A stretch of DNA of 64,000 bases from Glaciecola flavus (GCF_042646125.1 NZ_JBHRSW010000005.1:310001-374000), one strand, 5' to 3'; numbered from the stretch's first letter, positions 27,251-36,281 are shown. Notes: generated from the sequence alone by a model not told the origin. Made by a program: numbers and translations.

Positions 27251-28303
27251 TTAGAGTCCTAATATTTGCTTGTTTAGCGCTTCGTCAGCGCCACCATCGG
27301 CGAAATCATCAAACGCCTTTTCGGTAGGACGAATAAGGTGTTGTTTAATAAATTCTGCGCCTTCTCTTGCACCATCTTCAGGGTGTTTGATACAGCATTC
27401 CCACTCTAGTGTGGCCCAGCCGTCAAAGCCGTTCGCCGTTAGTTTAGAAAAGATAGCTTTGAAATCGATTTGTCCATCACCCAATGAACGAAACCTTCCC
27501 GGTCGATTAACCCAAGCTTGGTATCCCCCATACACCCCCATTTTCCCCGAAGGGTTAAACTCAGCATCTTTCACATGAAATGCTTTAATGCGTTCATGGT
27601 ATATATCGATAAACGAGAGATAATCGAGCTGCTGTAAAACAAAGTGACTGGGATCGTATAAAATATTTGCTCTGGGGTGATTGTTAGTTGCTTCTAGGAA
27701 CATTTCAAAGGTGATACCGTCGTGTAGGTCTTCACCGGGATGCAGTTCATAGCATACATCACAATCCGCTTCATCAAAGGCGTCAAGTATAGGTAACCAA
27801 CGCTTTCCAAGCGCTTCAAAACCTTGCTCCACCAGTCCAGCTGGACGCTGTGGCCAAGGATAAAAAGTATGCCAAAGCAGCGCGCCTGAAAAACTCGCAT
27901 GAGACTTTAAGTTCATATGCTTACTTGCTTGGGCTGCGGCTTTCATTTGCGAAATAGCCCATTCAGTTCGCGCTTCAGGTTTACCGTGATACTGTGCAGG
28001 AGCAAAGCCGTCAAACATGGCATCATAAGCAGGGTTAACAGCCACAAGCTGCCCTTGAAGGTGGGTGGACAACTCAGTCATCGCGAGACCGTGTTTGTCT
28101 AGCGTTGCCAATACATCATTACAGTATTCAACACTTTTTCCGGCCAGCTCTAAATCAAACAAACGGCCATCCCACGAGGGCATTTGAATCCCTTTGTAGC
28201 CTAAATCAGCCGCCCACCGACAAATGCTATCCAGCGAATTAAAGGGCGCTTCATCACCAGCAAATTGAGCTAAAAATATTGATGGTCCTTTGATCTCTTT
28301 CAT
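27251..28303 (-). CDS. cytosolic sugar phosphate isomerase/epimerase-like TIM barrel protein
   Basis: A 350-residue xylose-isomerase-like TIM barrel without a signal peptide. Metal-ligand candidates: CYELHPGEDLHDG, ILYDPSHFVLQQ, KAFHVKDAEF and ATLEWECCIKHP, in the order usual for this superfamily. It lies 9 bp after the Gfo/Idh/MocA gene, a pairing common in inositol and 3-keto-sugar pathways, where an oxidoreductase makes a keto sugar that the TIM barrel isomerises, cleaves or dehydrates. Exact reaction unknown. Confidence 0.8.
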   Translation of the reverse strand: MKEIKGPSIFLAQFAGDEAPFNSLDSICRWAADLGYKGIQMPSWDGRLFDLELAGKSVEYCNDVLATLDKHGLAMTELSTHLQGQLVAVNPAYDAMFDGFAPAQYHGKPEARTEWAISQMKAAAQASKHMNLKSHASFSGALLWHTFYPWPQRPAGLVEQGFEALGKRWLPILDAFDEADCDVCYELHPGEDLHDGITFEMFLEATNNHPRANILYDPSHFVLQQLDYLSFIDIYHERIKAFHVKDAEFNPSGKMGVYGGYQAWVNRPGRFRSLGDGQIDFKAIFSKLTANGFDGWATLEWECCIKHPEDGAREGAEFIKQHLIRPTEKAFDDFADGGADEALNKQILGL

Positions 28304-28312
28304 CCACTTTCC

Positions 28313-29485
28313 TTACTTAAGTTCGTTAGCGTCAAGCACAAGTGTGTGCCACTTTTGTTCAGATTGGCTCGCGTAAACGACATTTTCGATAAATGCCATC
28401 CCTCTGACCGCGTGTTCAATGCCAGGCACCTCTGCTTCGTCTAGACCGTCACTGCCAAAAATAGCGACTTGTTTTGCAAAATCTTTGTATATATTGGCGA
28501 ATGCTTCGATATAACCTTCTGGGTGCCCAGCCGGCGTTCTAATCGCCGCTTGCGCTTCAGAGGACAACTCACCTACCCCTACTCGCAATAGTTGAGAGGG
28601 TGCATTTTGATATTTTACCCACAAAGAGTTGGGCTCTTCTTGACGCCAAAAAAGACTAGCCTTGTCCCCGTAGACCTTTATCGATAGGTCGTTTTCGTCC
28701 CCTACACAAATTTGACTCGCAGAGATAATACCCTTGGCACCTTGCTTGGTTTTAAAGATGACACAGCCATCATCATCCAGTACACGCCCCTCGACGGTTG
28801 ACGTTAAATCGGCGCATAGCTCAGTAATTTCGTCCTGCGTAATGTATTCAACCAAGTTTGCCGCGTGCACACCAATGTCACCCATACAACAACTTATACC
28901 TGCTGTTTTTGGATCTAAGCGCCATTCTGCCTGTTTGTTGTCTTCGCTCGGGGGCGTAGCTAACCAGCCCTGATGATAATGACTCACTACTTTAGTCACT
29001 TTGCCTAAGGCTCCATCTTGGACGAGTTGTTTGGCGTGTTTTACCAGTGGGTAACCTAAGTAGGTATGAGTCAATCCGTATAATAAACCGGTCTTGGCAA
29101 CAATTTTTTCAAGTGCATTCGCTTCAGCTAAGCTAAAGGTCGCCGGCTTGTCACTCAAGACATGAAAACCCGACTCCAATGCTTGTTTAGCGACATCAAA
29201 ATGTAAATGGTTTGGGGTGACAACTGCCACAAATTCCATACGTTGTTCAGACGGTAAAGCTTTTTCTGCTTCAAACATCTCGGCATAACTTGTATAACAA
29301 CGCGAATCATCTAAACACAAAGCACGTCCTGTGCGCTTACAATTTTCAGCATCGCGGCTAAACGCGCCACAAACTAGCTCAATGACGCCATCTAAATTAG
29401 CGGCCAGGCGATGTACCACACCAATAAATGCGCCTTCTCCGCCGCCGACCATTCCCATTCGAATTTTTCTATGCTGCACTGACAT
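28313..29485 (-). CDS. Gfo/Idh/MocA-family oxidoreductase
   Basis: An NAD(P)-dependent sugar or inositol dehydrogenase of 390 residues. The N-terminal Rossmann motif is MGMVGGGEGAFIG, the catalytic lysine motif is LSDKPATF (about residue 120), and the C-terminal domain contains CCMGDIGVHAANLVEY. There is no Tat or Sec signal, so it is cytoplasmic. First of four co-directional genes, it probably starts the module by oxidising a sugar hydroxyl. A galactose-1-dehydrogenase role would complete the galactonate pathway in this window, but nothing in the sequence proves it. Confidence 0.83.
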   Translation of the reverse strand: MSVQHRKIRMGMVGGGEGAFIGVVHRLAANLDGVIELVCGAFSRDAENCKRTGRALCLDDSRCYTSYAEMFEAEKALPSEQRMEFVAVVTPNHLHFDVAKQALESGFHVLSDKPATFSLAEANALEKIVAKTGLLYGLTHTYLGYPLVKHAKQLVQDGALGKVTKVVSHYHQGWLATPPSEDNKQAEWRLDPKTAGISCCMGDIGVHAANLVEYITQDEITELCADLTSTVEGRVLDDDGCVIFKTKQGAKGIISASQICVGDENDLSIKVYGDKASLFWRQEEPNSLWVKYQNAPSQLLRVGVGELSSEAQAAIRTPAGHPEGYIEAFANIYKDFAKQVAIFGSDGLDEAEVPGIEHAVRGMAFIENVVYASQSEQKWHTLVLDANELK

Positions 29486-29623
29486 ACTTTCCTATTTATC
29501 GCAATTGCATTACAAATTTTAATTTACATTTAAATAACATTTTGTGTTAATCAATTTTCGGAGTAAAATGCAACATAATCGGCGCGACTTACAGTTAAAA
29601 ATATTCATTGAAATGCTATATAC

Positions 29624-30367
29624 ATGATAAATATAAATAAAATAGATTTAGATGAAATAACATCGACACAATTTTTATCAATGTTTGACCTGCTTCCAGG
29701 CGTATTTTTTTGGATAAAAGACCATCAAGGATGTTTTATGCATGTAAATCAAGCGCTGATCGCACATACGGGAGGAAAGAACAAAAGCGCCTTTTTGGGC
29801 AAACAAGACAAAGCGTTTTTCCCACCTCATTTAGCCAAACAATACATGAACGATGATAAGCGAGTAATGAGCGGAGAGCACATTTCCAATCGTTTAGAGT
29901 TAAACATGTTAAAAAATGGCGATATGGCTTGGTTTTCCACTTCAAAACGACCACTTTTCAATAAGGACGAAAAAATTATTGGCACTTACGGCTATACTTT
30001 TCCTTTAGAGCAGTCGCATATACTCAGCCATGCCGATTTACTCAAGCAGCCAATTTCTTTTATCAAAGAAAATTTTCAACGAGAATTCACCATTGAAGAA
30101 CTTGCTCAGAAGTGCTTTTTGTCTGTAAGCGCCTTAGAGCGGCGATTTAAAAAACACTTGTCTAAAACGCCAAAGCAATTCATCAACGAATACAGACTCG
30201 AGAAGGCGAGACGCTTGTTAATCGAAAGTAGCCTTCCGATAGCGGAAGTCGCAGAAGATTGCGGCTTTCACGATCACAGCTATTTTTCAAAACAATTTGC
30301 TAAGATGTTTGGCATGCTTCCCTCTGCTTGCAGGCAAATGCATTACGATGATCCCGATAAACAATGA
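29624..30367 (+). CDS. PAS-domain AraC-family transcriptional regulator
   Basis: A 247-residue regulator with an unusual sensor for AraC. A PAS domain (about 20-135: GVFFWIKDHQGCFMHVNQAL, GKQDKAFFP, NGDMAWFSTSKRPLF, GTYGYTF) precedes two C-terminal helix-turn-helix units (FTIEELAQKCFLSVSALERR and LPIAEVAEDCGFHDHSYFSK). No membrane segment. Divergent from the Gfo/Idh/MocA gene across 138 bp and 44 bp before the secreted gene at 30412, so it probably controls this sugar module. The PAS ligand is unknown. Confidence 0.85.
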   Translation: MININKIDLDEITSTQFLSMFDLLPGVFFWIKDHQGCFMHVNQALIAHTGGKNKSAFLGKQDKAFFPPHLAKQYMNDDKRVMSGEHISNRLELNMLKNGDMAWFSTSKRPLFNKDEKIIGTYGYTFPLEQSHILSHADLLKQPISFIKENFQREFTIEELAQKCFLSVSALERRFKKHLSKTPKQFINEYRLEKARRLLIESSLPIAEVAEDCGFHDHSYFSKQFAKMFGMLPSACRQMHYDDPDKQ

Positions 30368-30411
30368 GAACATTAGGGTCAACATACCCGAGTAAATAGA
30401 GCTAAAAAAGT

Positions 30412-31605
30412 ATGCATATAAAACTACTATTCCTTATCAGTCTAATCAGCGTTGTGAAAATGTCATCAGCAAGCCCTTTGTATTCAAACGACCTACTCCT
30501 ATTAAACAAGCACTTTGAACCCGTCGAGTTGACAAATACACACGGAAAGGTGATTGTTCTCCCAGAATTACAAGGGCGTGTGATGGTAGGCGCTTTCTCC
30601 CTTGAGCCTCAACATTCACTTTACGATCAAAGTATTGGGTGGATACACAGAGAATACTTAACAACCAAGCATACCAATCCCAATCAAGCTATCGGAGGTT
30701 CGACAAGACTTTGGTTTGCGCCCGAAAAAGGCCCACATGCGATATTTTTTGCGCCTGAACATGCACAAGTGCCAGAAAACATTCGTGTTCCTGATGCAAT
30801 ATCTATGGATGAATACGAAGTGTTAGCAAAGAATAACAGTGAAGTCAGCATGCGCTCGCAGGCAAAAATATTGAGCCATAGTAACTTTGTTTTTGAAATA
30901 GAGGTCTTGCGCACTATTACACTTTTTGACGAAACACAGATTTTGCAATCTCTAGAGATAGAAGCTTTAGACGGTATTCATGTTGTTGGCTATCAAGCGA
31001 AAACTCAAATAAGTAATATTGGAGCAGACGATTGGTCGCCCGATACTGGCATGTTGTCTATTTGGGATTTAAGTGCATTCGCACCGAGTGATAAAACAAC
31101 TGTAATCATGCCGTTCAAAGGCAAGCTTAAACAACCAACAACGTATTTTAACGACAATGTGCCTACGCATTTTCATATTGCAAACAATAAGCTTTATTAT
31201 CGTGCAGATGCTAAGCATATGAATAAAATAGGCATACCAATTGAAAATACCTTACCCTATTTGGGTAGTTACGACGCAGTTCGCAACTTATTGACAATCG
31301 TCACATTCAGTTTTAATCAAGAAGACAAATATTATAATAATTCGGTCTGGTTTGAAGAAGGTTATGAGCCCTACAATGGCGAAGCAATTAATTTATTTAA
31401 TGACGGACCACTTGATGACCAACCGCCTTTTGGTCCTTTTTACGAACTTGAAACTTCATCAAGCGCCAAACCGTTAAAAGCTGGCGCTTCTCAGCAACAT
31501 ATCCATCGCGTATATCATTTAACTGGGCAGCGCAAAGCTTTGAATAAAGTGTCGCTTGCAGTATTGGGCGTGAATTTAGACACGGTAGAAGCCGTGTTTA
31601 AATAA
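30412..31605 (+). CDS. secreted protein of unknown function, polysaccharide-locus type
   Basis: A 397-residue protein with a signal peptide (about 1-20, ending SSAS). From memory it resembles uncharacterised secreted families in Bacteroidetes/Gammaproteobacteria sugar loci (possibly DUF6786), and the beta-rich profile with GRVMVGAFS, GGSTRLWFAPE and LPYLGSYDAVRNLLTIV recalls galactose-mutarotase-like folds. No catalytic residues are assigned. It follows the PAS-AraC gene and ends at a strong terminator. It may bind or epimerise a sugar in the periplasm. Confidence 0.6.
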   Translation: MHIKLLFLISLISVVKMSSASPLYSNDLLLLNKHFEPVELTNTHGKVIVLPELQGRVMVGAFSLEPQHSLYDQSIGWIHREYLTTKHTNPNQAIGGSTRLWFAPEKGPHAIFFAPEHAQVPENIRVPDAISMDEYEVLAKNNSEVSMRSQAKILSHSNFVFEIEVLRTITLFDETQILQSLEIEALDGIHVVGYQAKTQISNIGADDWSPDTGMLSIWDLSAFAPSDKTTVIMPFKGKLKQPTTYFNDNVPTHFHIANNKLYYRADAKHMNKIGIPIENTLPYLGSYDAVRNLLTIVTFSFNQEDKYYNNSVWFEEGYEPYNGEAINLFNDGPLDDQPPFGPFYELETSSSAKPLKAGASQQHIHRVYHLTGQRKALNKVSLAVLGVNLDTVEAVFK

Positions 31606-31663
31606 GCGCTATTCTAATGAGCACCTAACCTTTAATTTAAAAATTTGTTCACATCACAAATGC

Positions 31664-31698
31664 AAAAAAGCCGTCATCGCAGAACGAGACGGCTTTTT
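31664..31698 (+). terminator. intrinsic terminator after the secreted-protein gene
   Basis: Stem GCCGTC/GACGGC (31670-31675 with 31688-31693), preceded by an A-run and followed by five T residues. A textbook rho-independent terminator for the upstream gene. Confidence 0.85.
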
Positions 31699-32074
31699 CA
31701 CTGCTCAACCAGCACAAGTAGAGCACGGCACACACTTTTAACAATCAAAATCTTTGATAAATACTAGCCCATATCAAAGACAATGTTTGTCTGAGGGTTA
31801 ATATCACACATATTAAAATTAATTTCAAGGATCGATAACTATATTTTTACTCTTTATTATCATTTGTATTATGTGTAATTTTAATATTGTTGTGATAAAA
31901 CCCGTTGCGATTCTTATCTGTCGGCTCATTGACAATGGGTAGCGCCCGAAATTTTTCATCGGTTATAGCTTAAGCTTGATTTGCGGAATTGAGAGAAACT
32001 ACGATTGTTTTTGTGAGCAGGGCGACAACCTTACAGTTGCCCCGCATAAAAAGTGTAGAAGATGGGGAAAGCAG
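31699..32074. other. AT-rich gap without recognised gene
   Basis: About 375 bp between the terminator at 31664 and the end of the GntR gene. Only short, composition-poor frames are present. No promoter or RNA was recognised. Confidence 0.5.
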
Positions 32075-32104
32075 AAGCGCTATCGCTGCGAGGCGATAAC
32101 GCTT
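32075..32104 (-). terminator. hairpin at the end of the GntR gene
   Basis: An imperfect stem pairs 32075-32086 (aagcgctatcgc) with 32093-32104 (gcgataacgctt) around a 6-nt loop, touching the stop codon of the minus-strand gene. It has no T-run, so it is a weak terminator candidate. Confidence 0.45.
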
Positions 32105-32771
32105 AAAATCTATAATGACGAGACCAGAAGCTACCACTACCACTAATATGCGCTCTAAGTACATTGAGTGCTTGCGTGGAGTCTCGGGAAATAATGGCAG
32201 TAAGTAATTCCTGATGTTCTGCTATGCTTTGCTTAATGCGTACCAAATTGATCGGTAAGTTAACGTGCATCGCATGAAGAATTAGGCGATTGCGCTTCCA
32301 CAAATCTATCGCTTGTTTGTTGTAATGGTGCTTGTAGATAGACCAGTGAAATTCAGTGTCCCAATACCTGAATTCTAAAAGCTCCTCATCAGACATCAGC
32401 TCAAGTTTATTCTGGATAGCTTGCGTTTCAGCCAATTGTGAAGCCGTGTGCGTTTCAACAAAGTACTGCAACAAATATGGGTCGAGTAACTGCAGTATTT
32501 CAAATACATTCCGCATTGTTTCAAATTCAAATTTTGCAACACTCGCCCCACTATTTGGGGATATTGATACAAAACCTTCACCTTGCAACTGCTTTAATGC
32601 TTCTCTAATCGGGTTAATACTTGTATCGTAACGCTTTGCTAATTGTGTTGTAACGAGTCGGTCACCGCTAACAAATACGCCATCAGCAATATCATTCATT
32701 ATTTTTGCGTAAACTGAGTCAGCGTCAGATAACAAAGGCGATTGCCCTATGCTTTTTTGGTCTTCTGGCAT
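32103..32771 (-). CDS. GntR-family regulator, FCD subgroup
   Basis: A 222-residue FadR-type GntR regulator with N-terminal winged helix (GDRLVTTQLAKRYDTSINPI, EALKQLQGEGFV) and an FCD domain with the metal-site pattern in RYWDTEFHWSIYKHH and SIAEHQELLTAI. It is the second GntR/FCD protein in the window. Two short palindromes lie just upstream, TTACC-ctt-GGTAA at 32773-32785 and TGTTA-atc-TAACA at 32796-32808. They suggest autoregulation or control of the divergent SDR gene. Target pathway unknown. Confidence 0.85.
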   Translation of the reverse strand: MPEDQKSIGQSPLLSDADSVYAKIMNDIADGVFVSGDRLVTTQLAKRYDTSINPIREALKQLQGEGFVSISPNSGASVAKFEFETMRNVFEILQLLDPYLLQYFVETHTASQLAETQAIQNKLELMSDEELLEFRYWDTEFHWSIYKHHYNKQAIDLWKRNRLILHAMHVNLPINLVRIKQSIAEHQELLTAIISRDSTQALNVLRAHISGSGSFWSRHYRF

Positions 32772-32772
32772 G

Positions 32773-32808
32773 TTACCCTTGGTAAAGCTTTTATGTGTTA
32801 ATCTAACA
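32773..32808. promoter_or_regulatory. paired palindromes upstream of GntR gene
   Basis: Two 13-bp palindromes with 3-bp centres, TTACC/GGTAA (32773-32785) and TGTTA/TAACA (32796-32808), lie within 40 bp of the GntR start. Likely operator(s) of the adjacent regulator. Confidence 0.4.
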
Positions 32809-32942
32809 ATAATACCTCAAGTTTTTTCAGTAGCAATCTTTGAATGCAAATTAAGATAAAAAACAGTGGTTTTCGTCTAGGGACTACTTACCTTTGCTGA
32901 TGGTATACTGAGGAAAAAATCATCAAACTATAATGGTTGCCT

Positions 32943-33641
32943 ATGCACAACAACAAAACAGTCTTGGTTACGGGCGGTAATCGGGGAATTGGACTCGGAT
33001 TGGTAAGCGCTTGTCTAAATCAATCTTACACTGTGGCTTGTACATGCCGTGATCAAACTGCTCTTCCCCAAGAACTGCAACAACATATTGGAAAATCGCT
33101 TTTTGTTTTCACGCTGGACGTCCTACAAGACAGTTCAATCAAGGCTTTTGCTAACACAATCAAAGAGAAAGGTATTGTATTCGACTATATCATCAATAGT
33201 GCGGGTATCAGCATTGATGAAGCATATGGTAATTGGTCACACGAGGTGTTCATGCACTCATTTGCGGTAAATGCAGTAGGGCCTGCGATATTAATACAAG
33301 CGTTGCACAATAATTTGACCAATGGGGTGAAAGTGGTCAACCTATCCTCTGGCCTAGCGAGTATATCAAGCGTACAAAACGGACAAGACATGTACACCGC
33401 TTACGCCATGTCAAAAGCGGCAATAAACATGTTAACTAAACAACTCTCACACATCCTATGCGACAAACAAGCAACGGTTGTATCTCTAAATCCAGGCTGG
33501 GTGAAAACAGATATGGGGGGCGCGAATGCTACGGATACAGTCGACTATGCTTGTGCCAAAATGCTAGCACTCATCGAGCAATTGCGCACAGCAGATACTG
33601 GTCACTTTATTGATTATGACAAGCTTGAGATTCAATTTTAG
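32943..33641 (+). CDS. short-chain dehydrogenase, C-factor-like
   Basis: A 232-residue SDR with the cofactor motif TGGNRGIGLGL, the NSAG element in IINSAGISID, and the catalytic Y-x3-K in YAMSKAAINM. The divergent short C-terminus (LNPGWVKTDMGG) matches the CsgA/C-factor-like group rather than KduD. The frame opens at a TTG at 32937, but the ATG at 32943 is the more likely start. Substrate unknown. It is divergent from the GntR gene and may be its target. Confidence 0.82.
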   Translation: MHNNKTVLVTGGNRGIGLGLVSACLNQSYTVACTCRDQTALPQELQQHIGKSLFVFTLDVLQDSSIKAFANTIKEKGIVFDYIINSAGISIDEAYGNWSHEVFMHSFAVNAVGPAILIQALHNNLTNGVKVVNLSSGLASISSVQNGQDMYTAYAMSKAAINMLTKQLSHILCDKQATVVSLNPGWVKTDMGGANATDTVDYACAKMLALIEQLRTADTGHFIDYDKLEIQF

Positions 33642-33700
33642 GCTTTGTTACTTTTTAGCCACTGCCATAAACATCTATAGCTAGCGAAATAAGTTGTAAA

Positions 33701-33847
33701 TCACGGTGGGATTATACTTGGCAGTTCGCCTTACTTTTGTCGCAAAAACACTTCGAGTATGTCCATATACGCTTTGATTTTTTATCCATTGAAAAATAAA
33801 TTTTTCGACAAAAGTAAGGCGAACTGCCAAGTATAATCCCACCGTGA
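33701..33847. repeat. 147-bp element with perfect 42-bp inverted arms
   Basis: Bases 33701-33742 and 33806-33847 are exact reverse complements over 42 bp, separated by 63 bp. The pairing continues loosely inward (a bulged C followed by A5/T5). No coding potential was seen and no clear target-site duplication flanks it. It lies between the SDR and the lipase. Candidates are a MITE-like element, a cruciform site, or a very strong bidirectional terminator. Confidence 0.85.
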
Positions 33848-34007
33848 GTTTTAAATAAACAGCTCGTAAAGTTTTTGACCCAAAACACTATTTTTAGTTA
33901 TGCTCTTGGTCAATAAGTAAACGCATGATCATATTTTTATAAGAAATTTTCCTATTTGTTACTTATTTTCAATATGATCTTGTTGCCACATACCCTAGGA
34001 CGCGCGC

Positions 34008-34799
34008 TTGAAAAGACTTAAACGGTATCAGTACGAGCGTTATGCAATATTGTGTCAATTAGCCTACCCAGACACACCCAATACATATAAAAACGTGATT
34101 TCCCCCTTTCATCAGATTCAGCTTACAGACAAGTATGGACGAATGAGTGTCAGGCTATTGTGGCAAGACGACAAAAAAGAAGTGATCATCGTATTCCGAG
34201 GCTCTTTAGGGCTGAAAGACTGGCTGGGAAATTGTTGCTGCTTTCCCTCAAAATTAAATGTATACAACGACAGCTACAATGTTCATTGGGGGTTTAAACG
34301 GCTGCTTGATGCACCTTTGTACCCAAGCTCTATATCGCCAGATGGCAAGTTACATTCTTTACGTCAAGTTTTATATCATTCGCTTACCCCTCTTCTCAAG
34401 CAAGGTAAGCGCTTCTCGTTTATTGGCCATTCATCAGGTGGTGCGGTTGCTGTATTAATGGCAGACTATTACGAACGCGTTCACCCCAAAAGCGTAAAGC
34501 GCGTTGTTACCTTCGGGCAGCCGGCGGCGGGTAGTTTATCTTTCCGTCGAAAATATAAGCTGCATAACAGAACGTATCGTATCTGCTGCGACTTAGATAT
34601 GATCACTTATCTGCCCCCCATACCTTACTATTTTTGGCATGTCGGCAAAATGCTCTGGTTGCATGACGAACAAATCTATGAAAACACGCCTACCTTGCAA
34701 CGTTTATCTATGTCTTTAAAAAGTTGGTTATTGCGTCCGATTACCTATCACTACATGCGAAAATATATTCGCAATAAAAGCCTGTTTGATGAGCACTAG
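34008..34799 (+). CDS. class 3 lipase-like alpha/beta hydrolase
   Basis: A lipase class 3 family protein of 263 residues. An N-terminal segment has IVFRGSLGLKDWLGN, typical of the lid/oxyanion region. The nucleophile serine is in FIGHSSGGAVAV, a likely aspartate in CCDLDMITYLPP, and a late histidine in WLHDEQIYEN or TYHYM. It starts with TTG at 34008 with no clear ribosome site. There is no signal peptide, so it is a cytoplasmic or membrane-peripheral lipase/esterase. It has no operon partner. Confidence 0.75.
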   Translation: MKRLKRYQYERYAILCQLAYPDTPNTYKNVISPFHQIQLTDKYGRMSVRLLWQDDKKEVIIVFRGSLGLKDWLGNCCCFPSKLNVYNDSYNVHWGFKRLLDAPLYPSSISPDGKLHSLRQVLYHSLTPLLKQGKRFSFIGHSSGGAVAVLMADYYERVHPKSVKRVVTFGQPAAGSLSFRRKYKLHNRTYRICCDLDMITYLPPIPYYFWHVGKMLWLHDEQIYENTPTLQRLSMSLKSWLLRPITYHYMRKYIRNKSLFDEH

Positions 34800-34886
34800 A
34801 TTTGGTACTCGAGAATGACACGTTCTCTAAAGGCATATGCGGACCTCGCCTACGTAAACAGCATGCAACTTATGCAATATTATGCA

Positions 34887-35333
34887 TTACACCCAAATGA
34901 TCACCGCCCCAATAGCGCCAATTATTATTCCTACCATCATCCCCAATAGGCCACAAATCATACCTCGTTTATCAAATAAAGATTTCCCAATTACTTGTTC
35001 TAGAGCAATCATCTCCGAATCGTCTTTGACTTTTTTCTCTACTATGGTCTCAATGTCATTTATATCTGGGGAGTCCACCGGTTTTTCTGGCTCTTCCATT
35101 TCACGTAGATTCATCGCTAGCTGCTCTGAAAAAACGTGGGCATTTTCTGCTATTGAAATGTTTTCAATAACGCCTGCAGAGGGAGAGACAACTTCAAGCA
35201 CTACTTTATCTGTTTCAATATCAAATAATTGTTGGTTGCAAGTAACTTGCTGTCCTTCATTCACATAGATATGAATTACTTTAGCATCAGATGTGTTTTC
35301 TGGGAGTATTGGTGTTTTTATTTCGGTTTTCAT
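34887..35333 (-). CDS. membrane-anchored single lipoyl/biotinyl-domain protein
   Basis: A 148-residue protein of two parts. Residues 1-75 form a lipoyl/biotinyl-type domain with the modifiable lysine in FDIETDKVVLEVVSPSAG, as in E2 subunits of 2-oxoacid dehydrogenases. An acidic linker (EEPEKPVDSPDINDIETI) leads to a C-terminal transmembrane hairpin or helix (MICGLLGMMVGIIIGAIGAV). No E2 catalytic or subunit-binding domain is present. Freestanding lipoyl proteins anchored by a tail are unusual. No partner enzyme is adjacent, so its role is unknown. Confidence 0.7.
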   Translation of the reverse strand: MKTEIKTPILPENTSDAKVIHIYVNEGQQVTCNQQLFDIETDKVVLEVVSPSAGVIENISIAENAHVFSEQLAMNLREMEEPEKPVDSPDINDIETIVEKKVKDDSEMIALEQVIGKSLFDKRGMICGLLGMMVGIIIGAIGAVIIWV

Positions 35334-35558
35334 AAACCTTCCTTGGGTTATAACAAGATTGAAGAAAAAGCCAATATTTCACAGCCATTTCCTGCCACGA
35401 TTGTGTTTTCGCAATAAATACTAATTTGCCTCGATAAACTTGATTTTGCAATGATTTGACTTTTTATCAGTATTTTTTAAAAAATGATGCATCGCGCCTT
35501 TTAGATTGCGGTGTATGCGGGCTTTCTTTACGAATGTCTAGTATTGATTTACTCTAGT

Positions 35559-36069
35559 TTATGTTGCTAACTGCCCGTAGTGAAGTAGTTTTTCGATGTT
35601 GTGTATCAAACAGAACAAGTGCCACTGTCCTTGCACCCTTGTCTTTGCCGCGTAAGCTAATTCGATTAAGTCGTTTATTGGCGCCTATGTTTCCAAACAG
35701 TGGCTCAAACACCGATACAATCTCGTCTTTATGCACGCTGATAAACGCCGCTTTCGTCGTAAAGTGTGGCACGCTATCACACGACAAGGCTTTGAAAATG
35801 ATGTTTGTTTCACAGCACCACTGGATTTCTCGACTAGACGTTATCCCTTTGGAATAGGCAAACAATACAATCTTTAATAGCGCTGCGGGGTCATACGCTA
35901 AACGCCCCGTGGCATCATTTTTATACTTGGGGTAGAACACCGACAAATCCAACTTCTCTTCAATCAAATAATGAATCGCGTATTCAAATGTACCGGCTTG
36001 TAGTTGGTCGAGATAGTTGATCACCACCATCGAATGTTGCTGATAATTGAGGGGCATAAATCGTGGCAT
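35559..36069 (-). pseudogene. IS1182-family transposase remnant, internally deleted and frameshifted
   Basis: The N-terminal part (FMPLNYQQHSMVVINYLDQL, DPAALLKIVLFAYSKGI, SREIQWCCETNIIFKALS) is that of an IS1182-type transposase. After about residue 120 it jumps directly to the C-terminal GNIGANKRLNRISLRGKDK, so the catalytic middle is missing. A further shift in the run of three G near 35630 separates it from the true terminal frame, which reads QWHLFCLIHNIEKLLHYGQL and stops at 35559. A palindrome GATCACA-aag-TGTGATC at 36108-36124 lies just upstream. Inactive. Confidence 0.8.
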
Positions 36070-36281
36070 AACCAAGGCCTCCTAAGCCTGTTGCGTAATA
36101 CCTATTTGATCACAAAGTGTGATCGGGGGGAAGTGAAAAGTGATGTTTTTTTGAGCTTGTTTAGGTTTTTCTACAGTCTCAACTTTAAGTTAATGGGCAA
36201 TTCCACGATGCGATTGCACAGAGGACAGAAAGTGAAGTAAATACAAGCAAAACATAAATCAAAGTGTCTTTATCCTAGAAC

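Noticed and set aside
31970..32164. 64-residue minus-strand frame
   Set aside because: Overlaps the end of the GntR gene in another frame and has no recognisable family.
36004..36240. 78-residue plus-strand frame by the IS remnant
   Set aside because: Mostly antisense to the transposase remnant, no homologue recognised.
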